Positions 21,767-31,408 of a stretch of DNA of 64,000 nt are shown one piece after another. The position numbers and the translations under genes were made by a program. Position 1 is the stretch's first letter. Each line of letters opens with the position of its first letter. Below the pieces are notes generated by a model. The model made no database searches. It was not told the origin of the DNA and worked only from the letters and a program-made list of their open reading frames with translations. Origin of the DNA: an uncultured Opitutaceae bacterium. GTDB lineage: Bacteria > Verrucomicrobiota > Verrucomicrobiia > Opitutales > Opitutaceae. The stretch covers positions 62,001-126,000 of the forward strand of contig CALFNN010000102.1 in assembly GCA_937902925.1 (NCBI GenBank). The letters are read 5' to 3'.

Positions 21767-24295
21767 ATGAACTTCATCCTCCAAATGGCCTGGCGGGATT
21801 CGCGGGCGTCGCGGCGGCGGCTGGCGTTTGTGTCGCTCTCCGTCGTGCTCGGGATCGCCGCGCTCGTCGGGATCGCGTCGATCGGCGACAACCTCAAGCG
21901 CGCCGTCGAGGACCAGACCAAGTCGCTCCTGGGCGCCGACCTCACGGTGACGTCGGCGCAGGCGTTTCCCGAGAGGACGATGGCGTATTTCCGCTCGCTC
22001 GGCGGCGAGATCGCACGCGAGGACTCGTTCGGCACGACCATCAGTTTCCCGACGCGCGGCAATGCGCGCTGGCGCGGGCAAGTGCGGGCGCTCGAGGGGA
22101 ATTTTCCGTTTTACGGCGATCTGGTGACCGAACCGGCCGGGGCGATGAAAAAACTTTCCGAGGGCAACAATGCGGTGGTCGAAGACAGTCTGCTCGTGCA
22201 GTTCGGGGTGCAGATCGGCGACGAGGTGTCGGTTGGCAAGGCGACGCTGAAGATCGTGGGCGCGCTGAAAAAAATCCCGGGTGAGCCGGAGGCGGTCGCG
22301 ATGCTCGCGCCGCGGGTTTACATGTCGCTGGCGTCGCTGGCGGCGACCGATCTCCTGAAGGTGGACCGCTTCGCGCGGCACCGGGTGCATTTCAAACTGC
22401 CGCCGGGGCGCGACCCCGAGCTCCTGGTGAAGGAACTGCGGGAGAAATTCCGCAACCAGCGGCTGCGCTTCGAGACGGTCGAGCAGCGCAAGCAACAGCT
22501 CGGCGACACGCTGAAGGACGTGTTTTCGTTCATGAGCCTGGTGGGATTCGTGGCGCTGTTTCTCGGCGCCGTGGGCGTGGCGAGCGCAATGCATGTCTAC
22601 GTGCGGCAGAAAATCATGACGGTGGCGACGCTGCGGTGCCTGGGCGCGTCGGCGCGGACGGGTTTTTCCATCTATCTCGTTCAGGCGGTCTGCATCGGTC
22701 TCCTCGGCGTATTGCTCGGCACGGCGCTGGGGTTGAGCGTGCAGGCGGCGCTGCCGCGGGTGCTGAAGGATTTCCTGCCCTTTCAAGTCGCGTTTTTCAT
22801 CTCGTGGCCGGCGGTGGCCAAGGGCGCGGCGGCGGGGCTGGTGATCTGCGTGCTCTTCACGCTGCTGCCGCTGCTGGCGGTGCGACGGGTGTCGCCGCTG
22901 CTGGCGATCCGGTCCGCGCAGAGCGAGGAAAGCGTCGGGCACGATCCGCTGCGGGTCGGGCTGATCGTCGCGATCGTCGTGGCGATTTTCGGTTTCGCGG
23001 TGCTGCAGACCGGACACTGGCTGCCGGGGCTGGCGTTCACCGTGGCCATCGCCGTGAGCTTCGGCGTGCTGGCCGGAGTGGCGCAACTCGTCGTGCTGGC
23101 CGCGAAGCACCTGTTGCCGCGCAAGCCGCTGCCGTATGTCTGGCGGCAGGGCCTGGCCAATCTCCACCGGCCGAACAACCGCACGCTGCTGCTGCTGCTC
23201 GCGCTCGGGCTGGCGACGTCGTTGATGATGACGCTGCTGCTGACGCGCGCGACGCTGCTCGGGAAACTCGAAAGCATCGGCGGCGGCACGCGGCCGAACC
23301 TGATGTTTTTCGACATCCAGGACGACCAGATCGACCGCTTCGACGCCATCGTGAAGGCCAACGAGGTTCCGTTGCTCGCCCAGGCGCCGATCATCACGAT
23401 GAAGATCGCGGCGCTCAAGGGTCACCCTGTCGACACGCTGCTGCAGGAAGGCCACGCGGGCATCCCCGCGTGGACGCTCACGCGCGAATATCGCTCCACG
23501 TATCGCGGCGACCTGGCGGAGACGGAGAAGATCACCGCGGGAAAATTCGTCGCGCGAGTCACGCCGGGCGAGCCGCGCGTGCCGATTTCAATGGAGGAGG
23601 GGCTGGCGGGCGACCTGCAGCTTGGGCTGGGTGACGAGGTGAAGTTCGACGTGTCGGGCGTGCCGGTCACGGCCTATGTGGCGAGTTTGCGCAAAGTCCA
23701 GTGGCAGCGGGTCGCGCCGAATTTCTTCGTCGTGTTTCCGCTGGGCGTGCTCGAGCCGGCGCCGAAGACGTTCGTCGCGGCGGTGCGGGTGGCGACGACG
23801 GGAGACAGCGGGCGATTGCAGCAGGCCGTGGCGAAGGAGATGCCGAGCGTGTCGTCGATCGACCTGTCGCTCATCATGCAGACGATCGACGGCGTTTTCT
23901 CGAAAGTGGCGTTCGCGATTTCGTTCCTCGCGTTGTTCACGGTGGTGACGGGAGTGATCGTGCTGGTGGGCGCGATCCTGACCGGCCGGCTGCAGCGGAT
24001 CCGGGAGTCGGTGTTGTTGCGGACGCTCGGCGCGACGCGGAGCCAGCTCCGCCAGATCCTGCTGGTGGAATATGTCGTGCTCGGCGTGTTGTCGGCGGTC
24101 ACGGGCGGGCTGCTCTCGATCGGGTCGACGGCGCTGGTCGCGAAATACCGGTTCGACGCCACGGTGGTGGTGCCGCCGCTGGTCCTGCTGGGATCGGTTG
24201 CCGCGGCGGTGGCGATCACGGTCATCACCGGGCTGGTCACGAACCGGGGCGTGGCAAATCACCCGCCGCTCGAGGTGCTGCGGCAGGAGACGTAG
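21767..24295 (+). CDS. ybbP: FtsX-family ABC permease, YbbP type
   Basis: An 842-residue permease from the ATG at 21767. One N-terminal membrane helix, a large extracytoplasmic domain and FtsX domains with three-helix clusters near residues 250-390 and again at the C-terminus give the duplicated MacB/YbbP layout. A further helix pair lies between about 395 and 450. With YbbA it should form a mechanotransmission-type ABC complex acting on envelope lipids or proteins. It begins 4 bp beyond the right terminal repeat of the inserted element, so its translation start region has partly been replaced by element sequence. Confidence 0.88.
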   Translation: MNFILQMAWRDSRASRRRLAFVSLSVVLGIAALVGIASIGDNLKRAVEDQTKSLLGADLTVTSAQAFPERTMAYFRSLGGEIAREDSFGTTISFPTRGNARWRGQVRALEGNFPFYGDLVTEPAGAMKKLSEGNNAVVEDSLLVQFGVQIGDEVSVGKATLKIVGALKKIPGEPEAVAMLAPRVYMSLASLAATDLLKVDRFARHRVHFKLPPGRDPELLVKELREKFRNQRLRFETVEQRKQQLGDTLKDVFSFMSLVGFVALFLGAVGVASAMHVYVRQKIMTVATLRCLGASARTGFSIYLVQAVCIGLLGVLLGTALGLSVQAALPRVLKDFLPFQVAFFISWPAVAKGAAAGLVICVLFTLLPLLAVRRVSPLLAIRSAQSEESVGHDPLRVGLIVAIVVAIFGFAVLQTGHWLPGLAFTVAIAVSFGVLAGVAQLVVLAAKHLLPRKPLPYVWRQGLANLHRPNNRTLLLLLALGLATSLMMTLLLTRATLLGKLESIGGGTRPNLMFFDIQDDQIDRFDAIVKANEVPLLAQAPIITMKIAALKGHPVDTLLQEGHAGIPAWTLTREYRSTYRGDLAETEKITAGKFVARVTPGEPRVPISMEEGLAGDLQLGLGDEVKFDVSGVPVTAYVASLRKVQWQRVAPNFFVVFPLGVLEPAPKTFVAAVRVATTGDSGRLQQAVAKEMPSVSSIDLSLIMQTIDGVFSKVAFAISFLALFTVVTGVIVLVGAILTGRLQRIRESVLLRTLGATRSQLRQILLVEYVVLGVLSAVTGGLLSIGSTALVAKYRFDATVVVPPLVLLGSVAAAVAITVITGLVTNRGVANHPPLEVLRQET

Positions 24296-24343
24296 GGTCG
24301 AGGTGACGAGAGAGAAGAGCCGGACGGTTGGTCCGGTTTGGAC

Positions 24344-24371
24344 TTGTCACGCGTCATTGGTCACTGGTCAC
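24344..24371. repeat. heptanucleotide repeat upstream of slyD-like gene
   Basis: Four 7-mers TTGTCAC, GCGTCAT, TGGTCAC, TGGTCAC with exact 7-bp period end 9 bp before the ATG at 24381. This resembles the short tandemly repeated heptamers known from other bacteria. A related islet lies at 16597-16624. Confidence 0.65.
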
Positions 24372-24380
24372 TTTCCGGCC

Positions 24381-24854
24381 ATGCCACGCGTCGTCAGTTT
24401 CCACTACGTCCTGCGCGACCCGACCGGTCGGGTGATCGATACGTCGGCGGGAGGCGAGCCGGTCGTTTACCTGGAAGGAGCGGGCCAGATCATCGAGGGA
24501 CTCGACGCGCAACTGCGCGCGGCCGGGGCCGGAGAAAAGCCGCGCGTGCAGGTGGCCGCGGGCCAGGCGTATGGCGAGCGCGATCCGGCGCAGGTGCAGC
24601 GGGTGAAGCGCGCGCTGCTGCCGATCGAGGGGGAGTTGCGGGTCGGCGAGACGTTTCAGGCGGGCGAGGATCGTTACGCGCCGGTCGTGAAAGTGCTGGC
24701 ACTCGAGGGCGACGACGTGCTGCTTGACGCCAACCACCCGCTCGCGGGGGTCGACCTGACGTTTGACGTGGAAATTGTCGCCGTGCGGGCGCCGACCGCC
24801 GAGGAGCTCCGTCACGGCCATGCGCATGGCAAGGAAGGTGGCTGTGAAACGTGA
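24381..24854 (+). CDS. slyD: SlyD-type FKBP peptidyl-prolyl isomerase
   Basis: A 157-residue protein with the FKBP half-domains VSFHYVLRDPTGRVIDTS and LLDANHPLAGVDLTFDVEIVAVR separated by an insert-in-flap chaperone segment, as in SlyD. The short C-terminal tail HGHAHGKEGGC can bind metal ions, again as in SlyD. Acts as a cytoplasmic prolyl isomerase/chaperone. The ATG at 24381 follows directly on a heptamer repeat, so its ribosome-binding region is atypical. Confidence 0.88.
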   Translation: MPRVVSFHYVLRDPTGRVIDTSAGGEPVVYLEGAGQIIEGLDAQLRAAGAGEKPRVQVAAGQAYGERDPAQVQRVKRALLPIEGELRVGETFQAGEDRYAPVVKVLALEGDDVLLDANHPLAGVDLTFDVEIVAVRAPTAEELRHGHAHGKEGGCET

Positions 24855-24947
24855 AGGCGTTTCCCGGCGGCGGCATGCCAGCCGGCGGCGGGCCGGCGAA
24901 ATTTTGTCGTTTGCGCCGTGGCGGCTTTGCATGAAATTTCGTGCTTC

Positions 24948-25685
24948 ATGAAAGCCCTCGGCATCGACATCGGCGGGTCCGCACTCAAGGGCGCGCCCGT
25001 GGAAACGCGAACAGGCCGGCAACTCGCGGAACGCCATCGCGTCGCGACACCGACGCAGCTCACGCCGGCGGAGATGGCGCGGGCGGTGGCGGAGATCGCG
25101 GGGCATTTCCGGTGGCGCGGTCCGATCGGCATCGGGTTTCCCGGAGTCGTTCACGGCTCGCGCATCCTCACCTCGGCGAACCTGCATCCGAAGTTCATCG
25201 GTTGCGACGGTGGAAAACTTTTTGCGAAAGCAGCGGGCGGTCCGGTCGCGCTGACCAACGATGCCGCGGCCGCCGGCCTGGCCGAGATGAAATTTGGCGC
25301 CGGGCGCAACTTTGCGGGCAAGGCGCTCCTGCTGACGCTGGGCACGGGGGTGGGCTCCGCGCTGTTTTACCGCGGCACGCTCATTCCCTGCGAACTCGGG
25401 CACCTGCCGTGGAAGCACGGTCGCGACGCCGAAAAACACGTGGCCGCGTCGGTGCGCGAAAAGAAAAACCTGGCGTGGGATCACTGGGGGCGGCGGCTCG
25501 GAAAATACCTCCGGGTTCTCGAAGCGATTCTCTGGCCCGAGTTGATCATCATCGGGGGCGGGGTCAGCGCGAAGCACCGCAAGTTTTTCAAATACCTCAA
25601 GCCGCGGGCGCGGCTGGTGCCGGCGGAATTCCTCAATGGGGCCGGGATCGTCGGGGCGGCGTTGTGGGCGGAGGAAAATTCGTAG
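24948..25685 (+). CDS. ROK-family polyphosphate glucokinase-like protein
   Basis: A 245-residue kinase with phosphate-1 motif [11 protein letters not shown] at the N-terminus, [33 protein letters not shown] and [13 protein letters not shown]. Its short length and [20 protein letters not shown] run match polyphosphate/ATP glucokinases of actinobacterial type rather than the longer zinc-binding ROK repressors. It should phosphorylate glucose in the cytoplasm. ATG 24948 was chosen over the ATG at 24931, which is out of frame. Confidence 0.82.
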   Translation: MKALGIDIGGSALKGAPVETRTGRQLAERHRVATPTQLTPAEMARAVAEIAGHFRWRGPIGIGFPGVVHGSRILTSANLHPKFIGCDGGKLFAKAAGGPVALTNDAAAAGLAEMKFGAGRNFAGKALLLTLGTGVGSALFYRGTLIPCELGHLPWKHGRDAEKHVAASVREKKNLAWDHWGRRLGKYLRVLEAILWPELIIIGGGVSAKHRKFFKYLKPRARLVPAEFLNGAGIVGAALWAEENS

Positions 25686-25717
25686 TTCCGGTGCGGCCCG
25701 CGCGCGGCAGCCCGCAA

Positions 25718-25779
25718 TTCGTCGCAGACTTGGTCGCACTAGACCGTCGTTCGTCGCACTCTGGCGTCGATTGGTCGCA
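25718..25779. promoter_or_regulatory. LytTR-type direct repeats upstream of the kinase operon
   Basis: Four TT(C/G)GTCGCA repeats lie at 25718-25726, 25730-25738, 25750-25758 and 25771-25779, with spacings of 12, 20 and 21 bp. They sit 40-100 bp before the LytS-type kinase ATG. Two 9-bp direct repeats about two helical turns apart are the usual binding pattern of LytTR response regulators, and this operon encodes one, so autoregulation is likely. Confidence 0.65.
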
Positions 25780-25820
25780 GGTCGGGCTTTATCCGCTTGA
25801 ACCGCGTCGATGACAGGCGG

Positions 25821-26918
25821 ATGAACGCATCCGTCGCCGCCATGGAAAACCGCTGGATCAAGATCGCCGCAGTGATCGCCGGGTGGGCGTTTGTGGGGCT
25901 CGTGCTTTCGCTCGAGATCTATTTCAACAATCGCGCCGGGATGGACATGGCGCGGGTGGATTTCTGGGAGGTGGCGGTGCCGCAGTTTGGCCGGGCGGCG
26001 ATGTGGGCGTTGATGGCGCCGCTGATCCTGCGGCTGCGCGACAAGCTGCCGTTGAACCGCGGCCGGTGGGCTGGCGGCATCTCGTTTCATCTGGCGATGA
26101 GCTTCGTTGTCATGGCGACCTATTATCTGGGACGAATGCTGGCCTACGGAATTTTTTGGGACGAGCCGCTGGGCGATTTCTGGGCTTCGTCGCTGAAGGG
26201 GTTCTACGGTCGGAACATCATCGACATGGCGTATTACTGGGCGGTGATTGGCTTTGGCTACAGCCTGGAGATCTACCGGCGCTACAAAAACGAGGAGCTC
26301 CGGGCGGCCCAGCTTGAGACGCGGCTGATCGAGACCGAGCTGAAGGCGCTGCGCGAGCAACTGCGCCCGCATTTCCTCTTCAACACGATGAACACGATCG
26401 CGGTGCTCGTGCGGGAGGGCAAAAACGACGCCGCGGTGTCGCTCATCGCGCGGCTCAGCTCGCTGTTGCGGATGTCGCTCGACAACACGCGCGTGCAGGA
26501 AGTCACGCTGCGACAGGAGATGGATTTTCTGGGGCGCTACATCGAGATCCAGCAGATGCGTTTTTCCGACCGGCTGAGCGTCAACGTCGACATCGAGCCG
26601 GCGGCGATGGAGGCGCGGATTCCCAACCTGCTCCTCCAGCCGATCGTCGAAAACGCCATCCTCCACGGTGTGGTGCCCAAGGCGGGCCCGGGCTGCGTCG
26701 AGGTGCGCGGCCACGTCGAGGCCGGGACGCTGCACCTCGAGGTGAGCGACGACGGTCCCGGTCTCGGCGACGGGAATCTTCGCGCCAAGGAGGGCGTGGG
26801 CCTGACCAACACCCGCGAACGCCTGGCCAAAATTTACGGCGCCCACGGGCAGCTTTCGCTCCGCAGCGAACCCGGCCGCGGCGTCTCCGTGCAAATCATC
26901 CTGCCCTGTCGAACATGA
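25821..26918 (+). CDS. LytS-type membrane sensor histidine kinase
   Basis: A 365-residue kinase. Four hydrophobic segments in the first ~155 residues form the membrane sensor domain. The histidine box LRPHFLFNTMNTI (His184) belongs to the His_kinase family PF06580. A HATPase domain follows, with VENAILHGVV (N box), SDDGPGLG and GVGLTNTRERL (G boxes). The ATG at 25821 gives a short N-terminus before the first helix; TTG 25797 is also in frame. Its stop overlaps the response regulator start by 4 bp (ATGA), so the two are coupled. Confidence 0.9.
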   Translation: MNASVAAMENRWIKIAAVIAGWAFVGLVLSLEIYFNNRAGMDMARVDFWEVAVPQFGRAAMWALMAPLILRLRDKLPLNRGRWAGGISFHLAMSFVVMATYYLGRMLAYGIFWDEPLGDFWASSLKGFYGRNIIDMAYYWAVIGFGYSLEIYRRYKNEELRAAQLETRLIETELKALREQLRPHFLFNTMNTIAVLVREGKNDAAVSLIARLSSLLRMSLDNTRVQEVTLRQEMDFLGRYIEIQQMRFSDRLSVNVDIEPAAMEARIPNLLLQPIVENAILHGVVPKAGPGCVEVRGHVEAGTLHLEVSDDGPGLGDGNLRAKEGVGLTNTRERLAKIYGAHGQLSLRSEPGRGVSVQIILPCRT

Positions 26919-27745
26919 AAACGAACACCGCTCCCGCCATCCCGTCTCCGCGCATCCGCACCATCATCGTCGACGACGAGCCGACGGCGCGGCGCGGCGT
27001 GCGCCTTTTGCTCGAGCGCGACAGCGGCGTCGACATCGTCGGCGAAGCGTCGGGCGGCGCGGAGGCCGCCGCCTTGATGAAACGCGAGAAGCCGGACCTG
27101 GCGTTCCTCGACGTGCAGATGCCCGGCTGCGACGGGTTCGAGGCGCTGACACAGGTGGGCGCGGAGGCCGCGCCGGCCGTGGTGTTCGTGACCGCCTACG
27201 ACGAGCACGCGCTGCACGCCTTCGAGGTGAACGCCGTCGACTACCTGCTCAAACCCTACGACGACACGCGGTTTTCCGCCGCCCTCCAGCGGGCCAAGGC
27301 CGAGGTTCGACTGCGACAGTCCGATTCGGTGAACAGCCGGCTCTCGCAACTCCTCGATTATCTCCAGCAGAACGGCGAGCGGCCGGCGGATCCCGCCAGG
27401 GGCGAGGCCGCGGGCGACCGCATCCTGCTCAAGTCGTCGGGCGAAATTTTTTTCCTGAAGGCGGACGAGATCGACTGGATCGAGGCGGAGGGCGACTACA
27501 TGAAGTTTCATGTGGGCGGCCGGTCGCACCTGATGCGCGAGACGATGGCGCGACTGGAAGCGCGGCTCGATCCCAAGCGCTTCATCCGCATCCACCGTTC
27601 GACGATCGTGAACATCGACCGGCTGCGGAAACTCAGCCCGTCGTTCGCCGGCGAATATGCGGTCGTGCTGCATGACGGCACGAAATTGAAGCTGAGTCGC
27701 GGCTATCACGAGCGCATCGCGGAGCTGATGAAACGCGCGCGGTAA
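26915..27745 (+). CDS. LytTR-family response regulator
   Basis: A 276-residue regulator. The receiver domain (14-130) has the acidic pair Asp20/Asp21, phospho-acceptor Asp66 in AFLDVQMPGCDG and Lys in LLKPY. The C-terminal LytTR DNA-binding domain covers about 165-272 (ILLKSSGEIFFLKADEI, RIHRSTIVNIDRLRKL). It is the partner of the preceding LytS kinase. TT(C/G)GTCGCA direct repeats upstream of its own operon, of the TonB receptor and of the MacAB-like exporter are its probable targets within this window. Confidence 0.92.
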   Translation: MKTNTAPAIPSPRIRTIIVDDEPTARRGVRLLLERDSGVDIVGEASGGAEAAALMKREKPDLAFLDVQMPGCDGFEALTQVGAEAAPAVVFVTAYDEHALHAFEVNAVDYLLKPYDDTRFSAALQRAKAEVRLRQSDSVNSRLSQLLDYLQQNGERPADPARGEAAGDRILLKSSGEIFFLKADEIDWIEAEGDYMKFHVGGRSHLMRETMARLEARLDPKRFIRIHRSTIVNIDRLRKLSPSFAGEYAVVLHDGTKLKLSRGYHERIAELMKRAR

Positions 27746-28128
27746 CCGGCGGGGCCATCGGCGTCGCACGGGGCCGGAGATTGTTCCGGGCAAAGCTCGG
27801 GCGTCCCAAATGCGGGACAGCCGGGGGCCGCGACGGCCCGGCCGCACGGTGACAGATCGGTGGCGCGGTGTGCCGGGCGGCGAGTGACGCGATTGCGCCG
27901 GCGATTGGGGATTGAGCGTGTTTGATTCGCTGTTCGTCGCGCGGAAAACGCGGGTCGCCGCGGCGGGCGACGCAGAATTGGTCGCACAAATCAGCCCGTC
28001 TGGCGCACCGCCCGGCGCGATGGTCGCAATGGCGTTGAGCGCGGTGGGGCGTCGGCGGTTTGTGTCATAACAAAGAAACAGTAATCGCGCCGCGCGAGCG
28101 GCCGCTGCTTCCGAAACCTGACACCAAC
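27746..28128. other. intergenic region before the TonB receptor
   Basis: This 383-bp gap holds a GGGCCG-CGA-CGGCCC hairpin near 27825-27840 without a T run, possibly the end of the kinase operon, and three LytTR-type repeats at 27978-28028. Downstream, CATAAC (28066-28071) is a possible -10 element. No gene was seen. Confidence 0.5.
27978..28028. promoter_or_regulatory. triple LytTR-type repeat upstream of the TonB receptor
   Basis: TTGGTCGCA (27978-27986), TCTGGCGCA (27999-28007) and ATGGTCGCA (28020-28028) recur with an exact 21-bp period. The last copy ends about 100 bp before the receptor ATG and 37 bp before a CATAAC -10 candidate, a good position for an activator. Confidence 0.7.
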
Positions 28129-31100
28129 ATGAAATACCCATCACTGTTCCCGTTTGTGAAATTGTTGCGCGCCGCCTGCGGTGGCGGCGCGTTCCTGCTG
28201 GCCGGCGCGTTGTCCGTGCCTGGCCAGACTCCGGCTGCGCCGGCGCCGGAGACCGCGCAGAAACTCGAGGCGTTTGTCGTCACCGGGTCCTACCTTCCGG
28301 TTTCCGGGGAAGTCACGGCGAGCCCGGTCGTCACGATCGAACGATCCCAGATCGGCCAGACGGGCACGACGGACGCGCTCCGCCTGTTGAAACAAATGAC
28401 GCCGGTCTTTACGGGCAACGGCAACGCCGGCAACGAAGTCGACAACGGCGGCTATGGCGAATCCTACGTCGCGCTGCGCAACCTGACGACCCTCGTCCTC
28501 CTCAACGGCCGCCGGTTGAACAATTCGCCGTTCAGCTCGAACACGTCCGCCGCGTCCACGCCCACCGTCGATCTCAACACGATCCCGATGGGCATGATCG
28601 AGCGGATCGAAATCCTGAAGGACAGCGCGTCGACGATCTACGGTTCCGACGCGATCGGCGGCGTGATCAACGTGATCCTCCGCAAGAATTATAACGGCGC
28701 CGAGTTCGGCACGCGTTACGGCACCGACCAGCATGGCGACTACAAGACGAAGGAGGCCTGGGTGATCGCGGGCTCGGCCCAGCCGGGCTCTTCGCTCACC
28801 ATCGGAGCCCAGTATTTCGAGAACAACGCCCTCGGCACGCTGGCGCGGCCGCTCTCGATCCTCAACCCGTCTGACCTGGCAGCGCTCGGCCAGAATCCCT
28901 CCGTGCTGCCGAGCTACATGAGTTCGTCGTTCGCGGGGCGGAATGGCAACTTCATCATCGCCGGTTCCCCGCTCGCCGTCGGCGCGCCCGGTTACAACGC
29001 GGCCATCAAATCGCTTCCGGCCAAGACGAGCCCCACCGCCGCCCCGATCACGACGGCGCAGCTGCAGGCTCTCGGCTACTACATCCCGATAACCGACACA
29101 CCGCTGTCCAAGGCGGCGGGCAACTCCGCGACCATCCTGAACACGGCGCTCTACAACAACGCCCTCATCCTGCCGAACCAGCGGGAGCAGGCCTTCGCCA
29201 CGGGCGAAAAGGAGCTGGCCGGAAAGAGCGCGGTGCTTTTCGGCGATTTCCTTTACTCGAAGACCGTCAACGGCGGCAGCAGCCTGGCGCCGGCGCCGCT
29301 CTCCAGCGTGGCGGGGGTGAATCTCGCGATCCCGGCGAACAACCCCTACAACCTGTTCGGCATCCCGCTCGGCGTCGGCGGCGCAGCCGGCGCGCCCGGC
29401 CTGCGCTCGCGTCTGGTCGATATCGGCAATCGTTCCAGTGACAACACGGTCGACACCTTCCGGATGGTCATCGGGTTCCGCGGTGAAATCAACGACCGCT
29501 GGAACTGGGAGACCGCGCTGAACTACGACCGGGCGACCGGCGAACAGCACGTGTTCGGCGGCGCCAACGGCGCCGTGATGAACCAGGAACTCATCCCGCA
29601 GCTTACTGCCCAGGGCGGCTACACCTACGACACGCAAGGCCGGCCGCTGTCGGTCTATGTCGACAAGCAGGGCAACAACGTGCCGGTCTATGACTGGTTC
29701 GGCGTCGGCGGGACCAACGCGCAGTCGACGGTCGATGCCCTCCGGACCACGCTCTTCAAGGCGGCCCAGATCGATCAGCGCAGTGTCGACTTCCGCGTGA
29801 CCGGGCGGCCGTTCGAGCTGCCCGCGGGCGACATCGCGATGGCCGTCGGCGGCGAGGCGCGCCGCGAGCGTCTTTCCAGCCAGGCGGACAGCAACTACAC
29901 GACCGGCCTCGCCCTCGGCTACAACGCGTCGAACAGCTTCGACAGCGGCAAGCGCAGCACCCGCGCGGGCTTCCTGGAATTGAACATCCCGCTCACGTCG
30001 CCGAAGAACGGCGTGCCGTTCGCGCACCGCGCCGACATCACCGCTGCGGTCCGCTACGAGCACATCACGCCCGGCGGCAACGCCACGACCCCGAAGTTCG
30101 GGCTGCACTGGCTGCCGGTCGACGAGCAGTTCGTGGTGCGCGGCACGTATTCGAAGGGCTTCATCGCGCCGTCCATCTTCGCGCTCTTCGGCCCGCCCAG
30201 CCAGAACTCGCCGACGCTCACCCTGCCGGAAGGCAACGGCCAGACCAGCACGGGCGGCGCCACGGGGCGCAACGTGACCGGACAATTCATCAGCCAGGAC
30301 ACGGAGCTCAGCAACCCGGGTCTGCTGGCCTCGCATTCGGAATCCTATACCGCGGGCGTCGTTTACTCGCCGAAACAGGTCAAGGGACTGACGTTCTCGG
30401 CGGACTACTATCACATCAAGCAGGACAAAGTCGGCGGGTTCGACTACACGTTCATCGCGGGCGACCTCAACGCGAAGGGTTCGGGCTCCGTCTATGCGCC
30501 GACTTTCCGGTTCGTCGACGGGTCACGGCTCACGACCACGGCGGCGAACCAGGTTACCTCGACGAATTTCGGCATCCTCAGCGTCGTCTACAACCCGGTC
30601 GGCGACCAGTGGACGGATGGCGTCGACCTGGCGGCGAACTACCAGTTCCGGACGGAACGCCTTGGGTTCTTTGACGTGGGGGCGGACGCGACGACCGTTT
30701 TCAACTTCATGGCGCGCACCAGCCCGACCGCCGAATACTACCAGTATGCCCGGAACTTCACCGATTCCGCCAACGGCAAGGGCAACCAGCAGGGCGTCAT
30801 CCCCAGCTATGCGCTCCGCACGCACCTGAATTACGCGCTGCACGATTTCCATGCCTCGCTCCAGGTGAACTATCTCCCGGCGCTCAACGCTCCCGGCACG
30901 GCGTTCGGCGGACCCCCGGGCACGACGAACACGCAGCGTGCCGACGGCAAGGCCTACACGATCCCGAGCTACGCCACGGCGAATCTCTCGGCCAGCTATC
31001 CGCTCGGCAACCTGCTCGGCCGCGAGTGGGGCAAGGGCCTGACGGTTTCCGCGGGCGTGACCAACCTGTTCAACAAAGCCGCCCCCTTTGTCCCGGGTGG

Positions 31101-31194
31101 CGGCAGCGGCGGCGGCACCGAGGCCAACACCGCGAAATACGCCTACGACATCATCGGCCGCTTCACCTTCGTCGAACTGAAGAAAGAGTTCTGA
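28129..31194 (+). CDS. TonB-dependent outer-membrane receptor
   Basis: A 1021-residue receptor from the ATG at 28129. The signal peptide (KLLRAACGGGAFLLAGALSVPGQ) is followed by a TonB-box-like segment (LEAFVVTGS). The plug domain has TLVLLNGRRLNN, IPMGMIERIEILKDSASTIYGSDAIGGVINVILRK, then a large barrel ending in FTFVELKKEF with a terminal Phe. Such receptors import large or scarce nutrients using TonB energy. The absence of SusD suggests a Proteobacteria-like or Opitutaceae-type receptor. LytTR repeats lie upstream and a strong terminator follows. Confidence 0.93.
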   Translation: MKYPSLFPFVKLLRAACGGGAFLLAGALSVPGQTPAAPAPETAQKLEAFVVTGSYLPVSGEVTASPVVTIERSQIGQTGTTDALRLLKQMTPVFTGNGNAGNEVDNGGYGESYVALRNLTTLVLLNGRRLNNSPFSSNTSAASTPTVDLNTIPMGMIERIEILKDSASTIYGSDAIGGVINVILRKNYNGAEFGTRYGTDQHGDYKTKEAWVIAGSAQPGSSLTIGAQYFENNALGTLARPLSILNPSDLAALGQNPSVLPSYMSSSFAGRNGNFIIAGSPLAVGAPGYNAAIKSLPAKTSPTAAPITTAQLQALGYYIPITDTPLSKAAGNSATILNTALYNNALILPNQREQAFATGEKELAGKSAVLFGDFLYSKTVNGGSSLAPAPLSSVAGVNLAIPANNPYNLFGIPLGVGGAAGAPGLRSRLVDIGNRSSDNTVDTFRMVIGFRGEINDRWNWETALNYDRATGEQHVFGGANGAVMNQELIPQLTAQGGYTYDTQGRPLSVYVDKQGNNVPVYDWFGVGGTNAQSTVDALRTTLFKAAQIDQRSVDFRVTGRPFELPAGDIAMAVGGEARRERLSSQADSNYTTGLALGYNASNSFDSGKRSTRAGFLELNIPLTSPKNGVPFAHRADITAAVRYEHITPGGNATTPKFGLHWLPVDEQFVVRGTYSKGFIAPSIFALFGPPSQNSPTLTLPEGNGQTSTGGATGRNVTGQFISQDTELSNPGLLASHSESYTAGVVYSPKQVKGLTFSADYYHIKQDKVGGFDYTFIAGDLNAKGSGSVYAPTFRFVDGSRLTTTAANQVTSTNFGILSVVYNPVGDQWTDGVDLAANYQFRTERLGFFDVGADATTVFNFMARTSPTAEYYQYARNFTDSANGKGNQQGVIPSYALRTHLNYALHDFHASLQVNYLPALNAPGTAFGGPPGTTNTQRADGKAYTIPSYATANLSASYPLGNLLGREWGKGLTVSAGVTNLFNKAAPFVPGGGSGGGTEANTAKYAYDIIGRFTFVELKKEF

Positions 31195-31231
31195 GTCGCG
31201 CGTTCGTTGCGAACGCCCGCCGATCCGCCAC

Positions 31232-31265
31232 CGGGCGCGCCGCTGCACACGGCGCGCCCGTTTTT
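31232..31265 (+). terminator. Rho-independent terminator of the TonB receptor gene
   Basis: A perfect 11-bp stem CGGGCGCGCCG / CGGCGCGCCCG with a 7-base loop is followed immediately by five T residues (31261-31265). Confidence 0.9.
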
Positions 31266-31288
31266 GTGCCAGGCGGCCGCAGGCCGCC

Positions 31289-31319
31289 CCGCTCATCAAT
31301 CGTGCGGTCCGCTCATCAA
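31289..31319. repeat. direct repeat CCGCTCATCAA x2, operator-like
   Basis: CCGCTCATCAA occurs at 31289-31299 and again at 31309-31319, a 20-bp period, between the TonB terminator and the LytTR repeats. The two-turn spacing suggests a dimeric regulator site. Confidence 0.4.
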
Positions 31320-31408
31320 AGTTCGGTGTAACTTTTCCGGCAGGGGGGTGTTGTAAACGCATGCCCGCGCTTCCACCCGCCGTCGTTTCGACCCCCGGCT
31401 CCGGCCGC

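Noticed and set aside
24354-26894. 846-codon minus-strand frame across slyD, the glucokinase and the LytS gene
   Set aside because: It crosses three convincing plus-strand genes and their gaps; composition is that of a shadow.
28141-30414. 757-codon open frame opposite the TonB receptor
   Set aside because: Arg/Val/Asp-rich shadow of a well-supported receptor gene with signal peptide, plug and barrel.
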